A DNA stretch of 64,000 nucleotides from Ensifer adhaerens (GCF_002007205.1 NZ_LAZS01000005.1:310001-374000); one strand, 5' to 3'. Positions 1 to 8,596 are shown, numbered from the stretch's first letter. Notes: generated by a model from the sequence alone, not told the origin. Numbers and translations are program-made.

Positions 1-2
1 CT

Positions 3-251
3 GGAGATTTTCGCTATCGCCACCAGGGCAGTCTCGCCACCATCGGTAGGCGCGCCGCGATCATCGATTTCGGCCGCTTCAAGCTCAAGGGCGCACTTGC
101 CTGGTGGATCTGGGGCATCGCCCACATCTACTTCCTGATCGGCACCCGCAGCCGCTTCGCCGTCGCCTGGAGCTGGTTCTGGACCTATCTGAGCGGACAG
201 CACAGTGCCCGGCTGATCACCCAGAAGGAGACGCTGAAGGAGAAGGGGTGA
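3..251 (+). CDS. Type II NADH dehydrogenase, C-terminal fragment (cut by window start)
   Basis: The reading frame enters from before the window and stops with TGA at 249-251. The visible 82 residues contain a G-x-L-A-T-I-G-R-R-A stretch, then F-G-R-F-K-L-K-G and a Trp-rich membrane-associating tail (ALAWWIWGIAHIYFLIG). This is the characteristic end of NDH-2 type FAD-dependent NADH:quinone oxidoreductases, which sit on the inner face of the cytoplasmic membrane and pass electrons from NADH to quinone without pumping protons. The FAD and NAD dinucleotide-binding folds would lie upstream of the window, so family assignment rests on the C-terminal segment alone. Confidence 0.8.
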   Translation, partial: GDFRYRHQGSLATIGRRAAIIDFGRFKLKGALAWWIWGIAHIYFLIGTRSRFAVAWSWFWTYLSGQHSARLITQKETLKEKG

Positions 252-335
252 GCGGGGCAAAGCTGGCCCGGAACCTTCCCCAGAGTGGTGTTTGGTCTTG
301 ACCCGGCATGCTCCGATGAGCTTGGGGCATGCTGC

Positions 336-944
336 TCAGTCTTCGGCAGCGCGATCTAACGCTCCCTCGACTATTCCATTGGCAGGGTCCTGCGCGCTCT
401 TCGCTTCCCAGTACGACGCCTGTTCCCGATCCTGTGGCACACCCACGCCTTCGCGGTAGTGATGCGCAAGAGACAGTTGCGCGACCGAGAACCCACCTTC
501 TGCGGCCTTCTTCAGCCAGTGAACCGCCGCTTGGGTATCTCGCTCAACGCCTCGGCCGGTTTCATACAGTTGGGAAACGGCATACTGCGCGCTCAGGTCG
601 CCTTGATCAGCTGCACGTTTGAACCAGTGAAACGCCTGAGAGTCGTCCTTCGGCACGCCCCGGCCATAAGCGTATAGCGATCCGATCATGCTCTGCGCCG
701 CAGCATTGCCACGCTCTGCCTCCGGCAGGGACTGGCGATATGCTTCTTGATAATCCGCACGCATGAACGCTTCTTGCGCGTCTTTCATTTCGGCAGCCGC
801 AAAGCCGCTAGAAAGGTTCAACCCGATGGACAGCGTCACGACTATGAGTGGTGCTCTGATCGCTATCTTCCTGAAGTTTCGCATTCGCTTATCATGCCTA
901 TGTTGAACAGTTGCAACCAAATCGGTGTGAGAGATTCGTTTCAT
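336..944 (-). CDS. Exported Sel1-repeat (SLR/TPR-like) protein
   Basis: The product is 202 residues from the first start; an internal ATG at 884 (MRNFRKIAIR) would give 182 residues with a more ordinary signal peptide. A hydrophobic segment at about residues 30-50 ending in GFAAAE looks like a signal peptide. Three Sel1-like repeats follow, recognisable by the pattern A-x-x-x-[LI]-x-x-x-[YH]-x-x-G-x-G-V-x-[KRQ]-D with W-x-K-x-A-A endings (for example YAYGRGVPKDDSQAFHWF and YETGRGVERDTQAAVHWL). Such solenoids mediate protein-protein contacts, often at the cell envelope. It stands alone between convergent and divergent neighbours. The specific role is unknown. Confidence 0.8.
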   Translation of the reverse strand: MKRISHTDLVATVQHRHDKRMRNFRKIAIRAPLIVVTLSIGLNLSSGFAAAEMKDAQEAFMRADYQEAYRQSLPEAERGNAAAQSMIGSLYAYGRGVPKDDSQAFHWFKRAADQGDLSAQYAVSQLYETGRGVERDTQAAVHWLKKAAEGGFSVAQLSLAHHYREGVGVPQDREQASYWEAKSAQDPANGIVEGALDRAAED

Positions 945-988
945 CTCTAAGATGGGGCGGTGGCCACAGCGCCGGCAGTTGGCAGCGC

Positions 989-1714
989 CTACTTCTCAAC
1001 CTTCATGATCAGGATCATCGGCCGGTCGACTTCTTCGGCCAGTGCCGGTATCTCCGCGATCTGCTCTTGCGTCGGCCGCCACTCCTCGACGTGGCGGATG
1101 GCAAAGCCCGTTGCGATCAGTGTGTTGAGCGTGGTGCCGATCGTGCGGTGGTGCTTGATGACGCCTTTCGCCAGCCAGTCCGTCGTGCGCGGTCCCTCCT
1201 CGGAATAGTGGTCGACCGGCCAGGTGCGCTCGCCATTCTCGATGCGCCAGCCGGGATCGTGCGAGGCCATGTAGATCGGGTGCTCGATGGTGAAGACGAA
1301 ATGGGCGCCGGGTACCAGCGCCTTGTGGATGGTGGCCACCAGCCGGCCAAAATCCTCGACATAGTGGAAGGCGAGCGAGCTGTAGGCGAAGTCGAAACTC
1401 TCTTCGGGCAGCTCCAGCTGGTCGAGATCGGCGATCTTGTGTTCGATCGCCGCATCCGACGTGTCGGCCCTGGCGCGGGCGATCATCTTTTCGGAGAGGT
1501 CGAGCCCGAGCACCTGGGCAGCGCCAGCCTCGCGAGCATGGCGCGAAAACCAGCCATAGCCACAGCCGAGATCGACGACGCTCTTTCCTGAAAGATCCGG
1601 CAAAAGCGCGCGAATCGCCGGCCATTCCGCGGCGCCTGCAAGACCATGAACCGAGCGCCCGAGCTGGCTGTAACCTTCGAAGAATTCCGGTTGGTCGTAT
1701 ACGTTCTGGGCCAT
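989..1714 (-). CDS. Class I SAM-dependent methyltransferase
   Basis: The chosen start is the ATG at 1714 (MAQNVYDQPEFF), preceded by an AGGAG at a 7-base spacing; an upstream start at 1738 lacks such a site. The 241-residue protein has the Rossmann SAM-binding motif I V-V-D-L-G-C-G-Y-G-W near residue 50, an acidic motif II (GLDLSEKMI), and the motif IV/V region LPEESFDFAYSSLAFHYV. The pattern is that of UbiE/Methyltransf_11-like enzymes that methylate small molecules. The substrate cannot be inferred from the neighbours, a Sel1 protein and an HlyD-type unit transcribed separately. Confidence 0.85.
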   Translation of the reverse strand: MAQNVYDQPEFFEGYSQLGRSVHGLAGAAEWPAIRALLPDLSGKSVVDLGCGYGWFSRHAREAGAAQVLGLDLSEKMIARARADTSDAAIEHKIADLDQLELPEESFDFAYSSLAFHYVEDFGRLVATIHKALVPGAHFVFTIEHPIYMASHDPGWRIENGERTWPVDHYSEEGPRTTDWLAKGVIKHHRTIGTTLNTLIATGFAIRHVEEWRPTQEQIAEIPALAEEVDRPMILIMKVEK

Positions 1715-2006
1715 GGGCGGTCTCCTTCTGGCGGTCATGCGTGGGCAGGCTCCTGCCGCGCCGGGCGACGCGGGTGCCTGCGCGCGTTAGGGCGAGCGGT
1801 CATGCGATGCCGTTACCGCGGGAACAGCATGTGCCTTTCGATCCTGCTCGAAACCGGCGGCACTTCAAGGTGCCGGCGAGCCGATTTGATAGGGCGCCCG
1901 GTGGTGCAAGGTCAAGTTGTGGCTAGACGTACAAGCTTCTATTTCGTTTTTCTTGAGGGGTGCTAATGTTCGATTCTCGTGGTCCAGTCCGATTTGCGGA
2001 GGCGTA

Positions 2007-2480
2007 ATGTCCGAAGCCATCCATCCTGCTGCCATTCACCATCTTCCGGGGTTTATCACGGCCCCGGGCCAGTCCGATTGGCTGCTCAATGCCGTCGCTG
2101 TCTTCCTCATTGTCGCGATCTTCGCGCTCGGCACGCTCTATCTCCGGCTTCACTCGCTGCCGGAGGTCATGGCGCACAAGACCAACAAGATCCAGCTCGA
2201 ACTGGTCGCGGTCCTGGCGCTCCTGTCGCTGCTCACCCACAACAACATCCTGTGGGGGGCTGCCCTGCTTCTGGCACTGATCGACCTTCCCGATTTCTCC
2301 TCGCCGCTATCGTCGATCGCCGGCTCGCTGGAGCGGATTGCCGGCAAGGTGGACCAGCCGACCGTACCGGAGGCAGGGGACGTGGAGGCCGAGCCGGTAG
2401 CAAGCCAGCCACAGCCGCACGCGTTGCCCGGCCACGGCCACGCATCGCCCGCTCAGCCGTCGATCGAAGGGAAGGCATAA
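2007..2480 (+). CDS. Small inner-membrane protein paired with an HlyD-type adaptor
   Basis: The start at 2007 (MSEAIHPAAIHH) follows GCGGAGGC; a longer frame from 1917 has no ribosome site. The 157-residue protein has two hydrophobic helices at about residues 25-46 and 63-94 and a Pro/His/Ala-rich C-terminal tail (residues 115-157). The next gene, for a membrane fusion protein, begins 3 bases after the stop, so the two are surely co-transcribed. Similar small two-helix proteins precede HlyD-family genes in proteobacterial YibH/YiaV-like units. The tail could interact with the partner, but this is inference. Confidence 0.8.
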   Translation: MSEAIHPAAIHHLPGFITAPGQSDWLLNAVAVFLIVAIFALGTLYLRLHSLPEVMAHKTNKIQLELVAVLALLSLLTHNNILWGAALLLALIDLPDFSSPLSSIAGSLERIAGKVDQPTVPEAGDVEAEPVASQPQPHALPGHGHASPAQPSIEGKA

Positions 2481-2483
2481 ACC

Positions 2484-3716
2484 ATGTTCGAGTTCATCCT
2501 TTGCTCGATGCTGACCATCCTGCCCGACTATCTCTTCCGCCGTTACGGCCAGGGAAAGCGGATCGGGCGCGAGATTACCATCTATTCGGTCTGGTTCGAA
2601 CTGCGCTGGGGCATCACCGCCTGCATCGTGCTGACGATCTCGCTGATCACGCTGATCTTCTACTTCCATCCGTCGACGAAGAACGTGACCGCGGCCTTCC
2701 GGACCGTCGCCGTGCTGCCGGAGACCAATGGTCGTGTCACGGAGATTTACGCCACGCGCTTTGAGAAGGTGAAGGCCGGCCAGCCGCTGTTCAAGCTCGA
2801 CAGCTCGGAGGAGGAAGCCGCCGCCGAGGTCGCCCGCCGCCAGATCGCCGAAGTTGACGCCGAGTTGACTGTCGCGCGCACCGAGCTCGTTGCCGCCGAT
2901 GGCGTGATCGTCCAGGCGCAGGCGGCTGTCCAGCAGGCGCAGGACGAATACGACACCCAGGTCGAGCTCAACAGGCTCAATCCCAATGTCGTCGCCCGCC
3001 GCGAGATCGAACGCCGCCAGGTGGCGCTCGAAGGACGCAAGGGCGCGCTGACGGCGGCTCAGTCCAACAAGCAGACGCTGGAGACCAAGCTTTCGTCGCT
3101 GCTGCCGTCGCAGAAGGCCAGCGCCGAAGCGGCGCTGAAGCAGGCGGAGGTCGATATATCGAAGACCACCGTCCTCGCCGGCGTGTCCGGCACGCTGCAG
3201 CAGTTCACGCTTCGGGTCGGCGAAATCGTCAACCCGCTGTTGAGGCCGGCGGGCGTGCTCGTGCCGGAAGACGCGGGCCGCGCGCGGCTGGTGGCCGGCT
3301 TCGGGCAGATCGAGGCCCAGGTGATGAAGCCCGGCATGATCGGCGAGGCGACCTGCGTCGGCAAGCCGTTCACCATCATTCCGCTCGTCGTCACCGAGGT
3401 TCAGGAGGTGATTGCTTCCGGCCAGGTGCGCGCCAGCGACCAGTTGATCGACGTAACGCAGATCTCGCAGCCGGGCACGCTGACGGTGGTCATGGAGCCG
3501 CTTTATCCCGGCGTGCTCGACGACGTCCCGCCGGGCAGCAGCTGCATCGCCAACGCCTATACCAGCAACCACGACCAACTGGACGAACCCGGGATCAGCA
3601 CGCTGCAATGGGCCTATCTGCACGGCGTCGATGCGGTCGGCCTCGTGCATGCGGCGATCCTGCGCATCCAGGCGCTGATGCTGCCGGTGCAGACGCTGGT
3701 GCTCGGCGGACACTGA
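2484..3716 (+). CDS. HlyD/EmrA-like membrane fusion (periplasmic adaptor) protein
   Basis: The 410-residue protein has an N-terminal cytoplasmic part, one transmembrane helix at about residues 43-61, then a beta/lipoyl-type segment (AVLPETNGRVTEIY, residues 76-90, followed by V-K-A-G-Q-P-L-F-K-L-D). A long Ala/Glu/Gln-rich coiled coil spans about residues 108-225. A second lipoyl half follows (VLAGVSGTLQQFTLRVGE) and then a beta-barrel domain. This is the layout of single-pass adaptors that bridge an inner-membrane pump and an outer-membrane channel. No ABC or MFS pump gene lies beside it; the only partner is the small membrane protein just upstream, so the transported substrate and pump are unknown. 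Confidence 0.87.
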   Translation: MFEFILCSMLTILPDYLFRRYGQGKRIGREITIYSVWFELRWGITACIVLTISLITLIFYFHPSTKNVTAAFRTVAVLPETNGRVTEIYATRFEKVKAGQPLFKLDSSEEEAAAEVARRQIAEVDAELTVARTELVAADGVIVQAQAAVQQAQDEYDTQVELNRLNPNVVARREIERRQVALEGRKGALTAAQSNKQTLETKLSSLLPSQKASAEAALKQAEVDISKTTVLAGVSGTLQQFTLRVGEIVNPLLRPAGVLVPEDAGRARLVAGFGQIEAQVMKPGMIGEATCVGKPFTIIPLVVTEVQEVIASGQVRASDQLIDVTQISQPGTLTVVMEPLYPGVLDDVPPGSSCIANAYTSNHDQLDEPGISTLQWAYLHGVDAVGLVHAAILRIQALMLPVQTLVLGGH

Positions 3717-3729
3717 ATCAAAACACATC

Positions 3730-3756
3730 CGGCCGGGGTTCTGCATCCCGGCCGGC
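3730..3756 (+). terminator. Hairpin after the HlyD-type gene
   Basis: CCGGCCGGG (3730-3738) and CCCGGCCGG (3748-3756) form a nine-base-pair stem with a 9-base loop, 14 bases past the stop. There is no T-run, so it may act as a 3' mRNA stabiliser or a Rho-assisted end. Confidence 0.5.
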
Positions 3757-4270
3757 GCGCCTATCGCGCGCAGATCTTCCCCTTGAGGTGGGCCACGGCT
3801 TCCTTCAGCCTCGTCCGATCGGCCCGCAAACGCTCAGCCCTGTCCTTGCCGACCGGCCCGATCCTCCAGCGCTAAAGCCCGTGCGGGCATCCTGACGGTT
3901 GAAGCGCGCGCATGTGCCGACGAATTGCGATGCGCGGCAGCGCATCTTCGCTCAGGCTGCGCAACTGCACCGGCCCGTCGTAGGCAGGGAATGGGGTGTC
4001 CAAAAATGATTGAGCCCCCGTTGTGACGGAGGCTCAAGCGCGCAATCAAATTAATAAAGCAACTGCACCGCAATATAAACGCAAGCATGCATACTCTTCC
4101 GGGGATTGCATACTTCCGTGGCGCAATCGCAAGTACAGTGTGGCAAAAGCGTGGCCTGAAAGCAATGGATTTTAAGGGGATTTTAATAGTCAATTTGGGT
4201 TACGGGAAAATCCCCAGCTTTTTCACCCAATCGGGTCAGGATTTTCCTGACGGTAGCCCGCAGGGACAAG
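3757..4270. other. Gene-free interval with degraded coding-like traces
   Basis: No complete gene with a start and ribosome site was found. On the minus strand between about 3770 and 3880 a frame reads like a protein C-terminus (ERLRADRTRLKEAVAHLKG then KICAR-stop) but is closed upstream by an in-frame TAG, so it could be the tail of a lost small helical protein. A hairpin GAGCCCCCG/CGGAGGCTC (4012-4020 and 4027-4035, one mismatch) lies in the middle. The right half (4040-4230) is relatively AT-rich and otherwise featureless. Confidence 0.4.
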
Positions 4271-4768
4271 TCAGACGCCGGACGCTTCCTTCCCGTCGTC
4301 CTCTGTTTGGATCAGCAGCGTCCAGGGTTCCCAGATCGCGTCCAGTATCGCGCCCTGGCGCCCGTAGAAGCGCTTTGCAGCTTCATTGCTCGCAAGCACC
4401 GACCACTCGATGCGCGGCGTGCCGATCGCTGCGGCGTGGCGTTTCAAGGCTTCGATGAGCGCCGCGCCGGCGCCGAGGGAACGCGCTGTTTCATCGACGA
4501 AAAGTTCCTTCAGCACCAGCGTCGGCTTCAGGTCGTAGGTCCAGGGAATGACGTAATGCACGGCAATGCCGACGACGCGGCCGCCGAGGTCTGCGACCAG
4601 CACGCCGAAGCGCGGGTTGTCGCCAAGCCCGTGCTCGATCAGGTCCATCTCGGTCACGCGGAACTTGTCGATATAGCCTTCGAACACTGCGAGATTACGC
4701 ATCAGCCGCAGCACGTCGGCGACGTCACGCTGCGCAAAGGGTCTGACGGTCAGGGGTGATACGGGCAT
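4271..4768 (-). CDS. GNAT family N-acetyltransferase
   Basis: The protein has 165 residues and a complete GNAT fold signature: the N-terminal V-R-x-x-x-x-x-D segment, the central strand V-G-I-A-V-H-Y, then V-L-K-E-L-F-V-D followed by the acetyl-CoA pyrophosphate loop R96-S-L-G-A-G and helix (GAALIEALKRHA). The C-terminal W-S-V-L-A-S-N-E-A-A-K-R-F-Y-G-R-Q-G-A matches the family motif B. The arrangement resembles SSAT-like diamine/polyamine or thialysine acetyltransferases, but the substrate is not proved by sequence. The gene stands alone, separated from the rhodanese gene by a strong hairpin. Confidence 0.88.
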   Translation of the reverse strand: MPVSPLTVRPFAQRDVADVLRLMRNLAVFEGYIDKFRVTEMDLIEHGLGDNPRFGVLVADLGGRVVGIAVHYVIPWTYDLKPTLVLKELFVDETARSLGAGAALIEALKRHAAAIGTPRIEWSVLASNEAAKRFYGRQGAILDAIWEPWTLLIQTEDDGKEASGV

Positions 4769-4898
4769 GTCGATAACTCGTGCAAAGGGGTTAGCGGGCC
4801 GGCATGACTACGACAGGCCGGAAAGAGGGCGGCCGAACCGCATCATCTGCCTCAATCGCGATCGATTTCAGGGCGAAATCAAACGCGATCAAAAATGC

Positions 4899-4936
4899 TG
4901 CAGTGCCGCGCGCTCCGCAAGGCGCGCGGCACTGCA
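4899..4936 (-). terminator. Perfect 15-bp stem terminator between rhodanese and GNAT genes
   Basis: TGCAGTGCCGCGCGC (4899-4913) and its exact complement (4922-4936) flank an 8-base loop. Read on the minus strand, downstream of the rhodanese stop, the stem is followed by GCATTTTTG, as in an intrinsic terminator. Its halves also resemble the degenerate GCGCGCGGCGCTG palindromes of the RIME-like elements elsewhere in the window. Confidence 0.7.
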
Positions 4937-4955
4937 AAAGGGGCTTCGCGCCTGC

Positions 4956-5387
4956 TCAAGCGGCGAGCAGCGCCTGTGCCTCGCCGGGGGCCGCGCCGGT
5001 GGCAAAAGCGAGGCCTTCGTCCTCCCAGCCGGTGATGCCGCCGATCATGAGCTTTACCGGCCGGCCGAGGCGGGCGAGCTTGAGTGCCGCCTGGTCGGCA
5101 CCGTTGCAATGCGGGCCGGCGCAGTAGACGACGAACAGGGTGTCTGCGGCCCACTCGGCCACGCGCTCGGCGCTGATCTGGCGGTGGGGCAGGTGGATCG
5201 CGCCCGGCACGTGGCGGCGGGCATAGGCGGCATCCGAGCCGACCACGTGCAGGAGCACGAAATCCTGGTCGCCGCTCTTCAGCGCCTGGGCGACGTCGGC
5301 GCAATCGGTCTCGACGCTGAGGCGTCCGGCGAAGTGGGCAATAGCGACTTCGGGGGACGCGGCGGGGGTGTCGGTGACGTAGCTCAT
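4956..5387 (-). CDS. Rhodanese-domain protein
   Basis: The start at 5387 (MSYVTDTPAA) is preceded by GGAGAG and replaces a longer frame. The 143-residue protein is a single rhodanese domain: the D-x-R-x-x-x-x-[FY]-x-x-G-H-I-P-G-A-like segment reads SDAAYARRHVPGAIHLPH (residues 51-68). The active-site region is F-V-V-Y-C-A-G-P-H-C-N-G-A-D with candidate catalytic Cys89 and a second Cys94. The family transfers sulfane sulfur or senses it. The gene is divergent from an FtrA-type regulator, a recurrent pairing in proteobacteria, suggesting direct control of this gene. Confidence 0.87.
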   Translation of the reverse strand: MSYVTDTPAASPEVAIAHFAGRLSVETDCADVAQALKSGDQDFVLLHVVGSDAAYARRHVPGAIHLPHRQISAERVAEWAADTLFVVYCAGPHCNGADQAALKLARLGRPVKLMIGGITGWEDEGLAFATGAAPGEAQALLAA

Positions 5388-5455
5388 CGGGGCTCTCCTC
5401 GGGTTCGTGCGGTTGACGAGGAGATGTGTAGCAACGTTTCGAAAGCGCTGGCAGT

Positions 5456-5469
5456 TGGCAGTTTTGCCA
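5456..5469. promoter_or_regulatory. Candidate operator between rhodanese and FtrA genes
   Basis: TGGCA-GTTT-TGCCA forms an inverted repeat four bases upstream of the preferred regulator start, and another CTGGCAG half-site lies 8 bases to its left. Its position in the divergent promoter fits an AraC-type binding site, possibly autoregulatory. This is inference from symmetry and location. Confidence 0.4.
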
Positions 5470-5472
5470 TAT

Positions 5473-6507
5473 ATGCTCAAGATCATGCCAAAGTCGTTTT
5501 CCGCCGCCCAGCCGCTCCTGAACCCGCTCGTCGTGGCGCTTGCCTATGACGGACTCTGCACCTTCGAGTTCGGAGTCGCCGTCGAGATGTTCGGCCTGCC
5601 GCGGCCGGAAATGGGCGAGGGCTGGTATCGTTTCGCCGTCGCCTCGGTCGATCCCGGCGAACTCAGGGCGACCGGCGGCGTTCGCTTTGTCGCCGACGGC
5701 GGCATCGAGCTTTTAGGCCAAGCCGGGACGATCATCGTGCCCGGCTGGCGCGGCGCCGATCAGCCCGTGCCGGAGCCGGTCTGTGAGCCGCTGCGGCAGG
5801 CCCACGCCCGCGGCGCGCGCGTTCTTTCCATCTGTTCCGGCGTCTTCGTGCTGGCGGCTGCAGGGCTGCTTTCCGGCCGGCGGGCGACGACCCACTGGCG
5901 CTATACGGACAAGCTGAAAGTGCTTTATCCAGACATCGAGGTGGTGCCGGACGTGCTCTATGTCGATGGCGGCCAGGTTCTGACCTCGGCTGGCAGTGCC
6001 GCCGGCATCGACCTCTGCCTGCATCTGATCCGCCGCGATTTCGGCAGCGAGGCGGCCAACCGCGTGGCCCGCCGCCTCGTCGTGCCGCCGCATCGCGACG
6101 GCGGCCAGGCGCAGTTTATCGAGCGAGCCGTGCCTGATGTGCACGAGAGCGCGAGGCTCGGGCCGCTGCTTGACCGCATGCGCGCGCGGCTGGGCGAGGA
6201 CTTCTCGATCGCGGCACTTTCAAAGGCCGCCGGCATGAGCGAGCGCACCTTCCTGCGCCGCTTCGAGGCGGCGACCGGCACGACGCCGGCGCGTTGGCTG
6301 CTTGGGGAAAGGCTTTCGCGCGCCCGGCAATTGCTGGAGGAAACCGCACTTGGCATGGAGCAGGTGGCGGAAGCCTCGGGCTTCGGCTCGACCCAGACGC
6401 TGCGCCACCATTTCCGCCAGCAGCTTTCGACGACGCCCGCCGCCTACCGCGCCGCCTTCGGGCGGATGGCGGGTCCGGCACTGGCCGCAGCGGCCGCGGC
6501 GGAGTAA
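5473..6507 (+). CDS. ftrA: FtrA-type transcriptional regulator (DJ-1/PfpI-like domain plus AraC HTH)
   Basis: The preferred start is ATG at 5473 (MLKIMPKSFS; 344 residues), with MPKSFS at 5485 as an alternative. The N-terminal half is a class I glutamine amidotransferase-like domain with the nucleophile-elbow segment V-L-S-I-C-S-G-V-F-V-L-A-A-A-G-L-L followed by R-R-A-T-T-H-W, typical of GATase1-like AraC regulators. The C-terminal 100 residues carry two helix-turn-helix motifs (FSIAALSKAAGMSERTFLRR and MEQVAEASGFGSTQTLRHHF). It lies divergent from a rhodanese gene, the usual FtrA context. The symbol is given from architecture and neighbourhood. Confidence 0.82.
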   Translation: MLKIMPKSFSAAQPLLNPLVVALAYDGLCTFEFGVAVEMFGLPRPEMGEGWYRFAVASVDPGELRATGGVRFVADGGIELLGQAGTIIVPGWRGADQPVPEPVCEPLRQAHARGARVLSICSGVFVLAAAGLLSGRRATTHWRYTDKLKVLYPDIEVVPDVLYVDGGQVLTSAGSAAGIDLCLHLIRRDFGSEAANRVARRLVVPPHRDGGQAQFIERAVPDVHESARLGPLLDRMRARLGEDFSIAALSKAAGMSERTFLRRFEAATGTTPARWLLGERLSRARQLLEETALGMEQVAEASGFGSTQTLRHHFRQQLSTTPAAYRAAFGRMAGPALAAAAAAE

Positions 6508-6536
6508 CGCCGCGGCGCGCTTCCATCCGTTAGGCT

Positions 6537-7520
6537 TCAAGCTTCCGACAGGGCCGGCTCGCCGCCGTCCTTGCGGAAGAAGGAGCGGAAGAACACGGCG
6601 TCGGGCGCGGAGGCGACAACCCGGGCGACGATGGCCGTGGCGATGATGGCAAAGACGAGCCGGCCGAAGAAGACGCTGGTGAAATCCGCGCCGAGTGCGA
6701 CGACCACCAGCGTGTCCTCGATGAGGCTGTGGCCGAAACCCATGAAGACGCAGGCGAGGAATACCTGGCGCGGCTCGACCTTGGCCTCGCGCGCCTCGCG
6801 GATCAGCAGTGCGCCGCCATAGGAGATGCCGAGCAACACGCCGACGGCGGCAAAGGGCACGGTCTCGGTCTTGACGCCGGCAAGCCGAAAGAGCGGCGCC
6901 ATGCCCCGGTTGAGCCAGCCGAGAATGCCGACGAGCTTTAGGATCTCGATCAGCCAGCTCAGCGCGAGCAGCACGACGAGCATGGTGGCAAGCGTCTTCA
7001 GCGTGCTGAGCGCAAAGCCGGTCCAGGTGGCGGTTTCGTTCGCCGGTATCCAGCTGGGCGCAAGCGGCGTCGAAAGCCATCCGGTCAGCGCAAAGACCTG
7101 GTGCAAAAGCGCTGCGAAGATCAGGCCGCCACCGATCCGGATCGCAGCGGTGGCGAGAAAGCTCGGGCCTGCCTTCTGGATGATGCGCTGCTCGATCGGG
7201 ATCGCATGCGCCACCAGCATCAGCGCCGAAAAGACCGTCATGTCGGCGGTCGTCAGCTCCGAGACCGGCACCAGCGCAAAGACGACGACGACCGCCCCCC
7301 AGATGCCGACGAGCAGGCCGGTCAGCCAGGCAAAGGCAAGCTCGGGCGGCAAGCCGACGATCGTCATCAGCGGCTCGAAGGCCGGGGCGACGGCGCGGAT
7401 GACGCCAAGCTCCTGCAGCACATGGGTGGCGATGGTGACGGGAACGATGATGCGCACGAGATCCCAGTAGACTTCGAGGGTCGCGAGCGTCTTGCGGTAA
7501 AGGATGATCAGAACGGCCAT
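6537..7520 (-). CDS. Nucleoside-recognition/Gate-domain membrane protein
   Basis: The start at 7520 ([10 protein letters not shown]) follows GGAGAGACC; the product has 327 residues. It is polytopic, with about eight hydrophobic segments and a central [12 protein letters not shown] segment followed by [12 protein letters not shown], a signature of Gate/nucleoside-recognition (SpmA/SpmB-like and FeoB-C-terminal-like) proteins. These are thought to act as permeases or channels, but physiological substrates are mostly unknown. The divergent Lrp/AsnC gene, whose ATG lies 115 bases from this start, is the probable regulator, hinting at an amino acid or nitrogen compound as signal. Confidence 0.8.
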   Translation of the reverse strand: MAVLIILYRKTLATLEVYWDLVRIIVPVTIATHVLQELGVIRAVAPAFEPLMTIVGLPPELAFAWLTGLLVGIWGAVVVVFALVPVSELTTADMTVFSALMLVAHAIPIEQRIIQKAGPSFLATAAIRIGGGLIFAALLHQVFALTGWLSTPLAPSWIPANETATWTGFALSTLKTLATMLVVLLALSWLIEILKLVGILGWLNRGMAPLFRLAGVKTETVPFAAVGVLLGISYGGALLIREAREAKVEPRQVFLACVFMGFGHSLIEDTLVVVALGADFTSVFFGRLVFAIIATAIVARVVASAPDAVFFRSFFRKDGGEPALSEA

Positions 7521-7635
7521 GGTTGGTCTCTCCTTGAATTGGTTGTCCAAGGACTAGCGCGAGGCCGTTCGCAGTTGTGGTCAAAATATGCACTTCTGTG
7601 CAATAAAATTGCATGGCGGCGAAACGGGGACGAAC

Positions 7636-8091
7636 ATGGACAAGATCGACAGCAAGCTCTTGAGGCTCCTGCAGCAGGATGCGTCGCGCACCAATCCCGA
7701 GCTCGCGGCCGAAGTCGGCCTTTCGCCGTCGAGCTGCCTGCGTCGCATCCGGCGGCTGCATGAAGCGGGAGTGATCGACCGGATCGTTGCCATCCTCAAT
7801 CCGGCCAAGGCCGGCCGGACCATGAAGGCGATCATCACCGTCGAGCTCGAGCGCCACGGCGAACAATATATCCGCCGCTTCCTCGACATGGCGACCAGGG
7901 AGCCGGCGGTGATCCAGGCCTATAGCGTCAGCGGCGAGACCGACGCCATTTTGATGCTGCGGCTGAAGGACATGGACGAGCTCGACGCGCTCACCGAACG
8001 GCTTTTCCGCGAGGAGACCAATGTCGCGCGCTACTACACCGCCTTCGTGATCCGCACGGGCAAGGAGACGACGGAGATCCCGGTGGGGTAG
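7636..8091 (+). CDS. Lrp/AsnC family transcriptional regulator
   Basis: The chosen start MDKIDSKLLRLL at 7636 gives the usual 151 residues; an earlier in-frame start at 7588 adds an atypical extension. The N-terminal winged helix contains A-E-V-G-L-S-P-S-S-C-L-R-R-I-R-R-L-H-E-A-G-V-I, the Lrp recognition region. The C-terminal RAM/ACT-like ligand domain includes V-I-Q-A-Y-S-V-S-G-E-T-D and the Y-Y-T-A-F-V-I end region. It is divergent from the Gate-domain transporter-like gene and probably regulates it, as such regulators commonly control adjacent transporters or amino-acid enzymes. Confidence 0.9.
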   Translation: MDKIDSKLLRLLQQDASRTNPELAAEVGLSPSSCLRRIRRLHEAGVIDRIVAILNPAKAGRTMKAIITVELERHGEQYIRRFLDMATREPAVIQAYSVSGETDAILMLRLKDMDELDALTERLFREETNVARYYTAFVIRTGKETTEIPVG

Positions 8092-8139
8092 GCACTAGCC
8101 GTGTGGCCGGCCGTGAATGCGTGGGACAGACGAACGTGG

Positions 8140-8457
8140 TCATTCACCGCGCGCTTGCGCGACGTCGTCTCGTTGCAGTTTCGTGGCTAGCGTCCAAGCC
8201 TTTGTCAGCATTTCGCGGAGCGCATCGTTCTCCGTCGTCAGCATCGTGCCGTCACGTTGAAGAACCAAATCATTGAGCGAGCCCATGCCGGCGAACATCG
8301 CAAGGAAGCGGTGCAATCCCCAGGCGTCAGACTTTTCCACCGCAACGCGACACCGGCCGACCATGCCCGCCCAGCCCGTTTCGTCGTGCTTTGCCAAATG
8401 GTCCTCAACGTTGCGCAGGAGATCGGCAAGGTCGGCGATTTCGGGATGCAGTTGCAT
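8140..8457 (-). CDS. Small conserved-looking protein of unknown function
   Basis: The 105-residue frame lacks a signal peptide or membrane helix. It has a W-A-G-M-V-G-R-C-R segment, then S-D-A-W-G-L-H-R-F-L-A-M-F-A-G-M-G-S-L-N-D-L-V-L in the middle. The last part resembles short soluble proteins grouped as DUF6966, which share a G-x-x-G-M-G-S-[FL]-[NS]-D core; that match is from memory and not certain. It is separated from the convergent Lrp gene by about 50 bases. No function can be stated. Confidence 0.65.
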   Translation of the reverse strand: MQLHPEIADLADLLRNVEDHLAKHDETGWAGMVGRCRVAVEKSDAWGLHRFLAMFAGMGSLNDLVLQRDGTMLTTENDALREMLTKAWTLATKLQRDDVAQARGE

Positions 8458-8596
8458 CCTGTGATCTTATGGTCCGGTGTGGTGCAACACAAGCGAGCGA
8501 AAGCTCGTGTCGGTTGGCAGGCCCGGCTGCTGGAGTGATTGGTTGAGCTTGCGCCGGGGCAAACCTACCCGGCGCAAGCGGTGACTGTCGGCCCAA

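Noticed and set aside
2307-3746. 479-codon minus-strand frame across the HlyD-type gene
   Set aside because: It mirrors the plus-strand gene, is Arg/His/Asp-rich without domains, and starts without a ribosome site. A shadow of biased codon use.
3834-4193. 119-codon minus-strand frame
   Set aside because: No start context; overlaps a hairpin; changes composition along its length.
6220-7866. 548-codon minus-strand frame covering the Gate protein and parts of neighbours
   Set aside because: It runs through two independently supported genes in other frames and has no domain.
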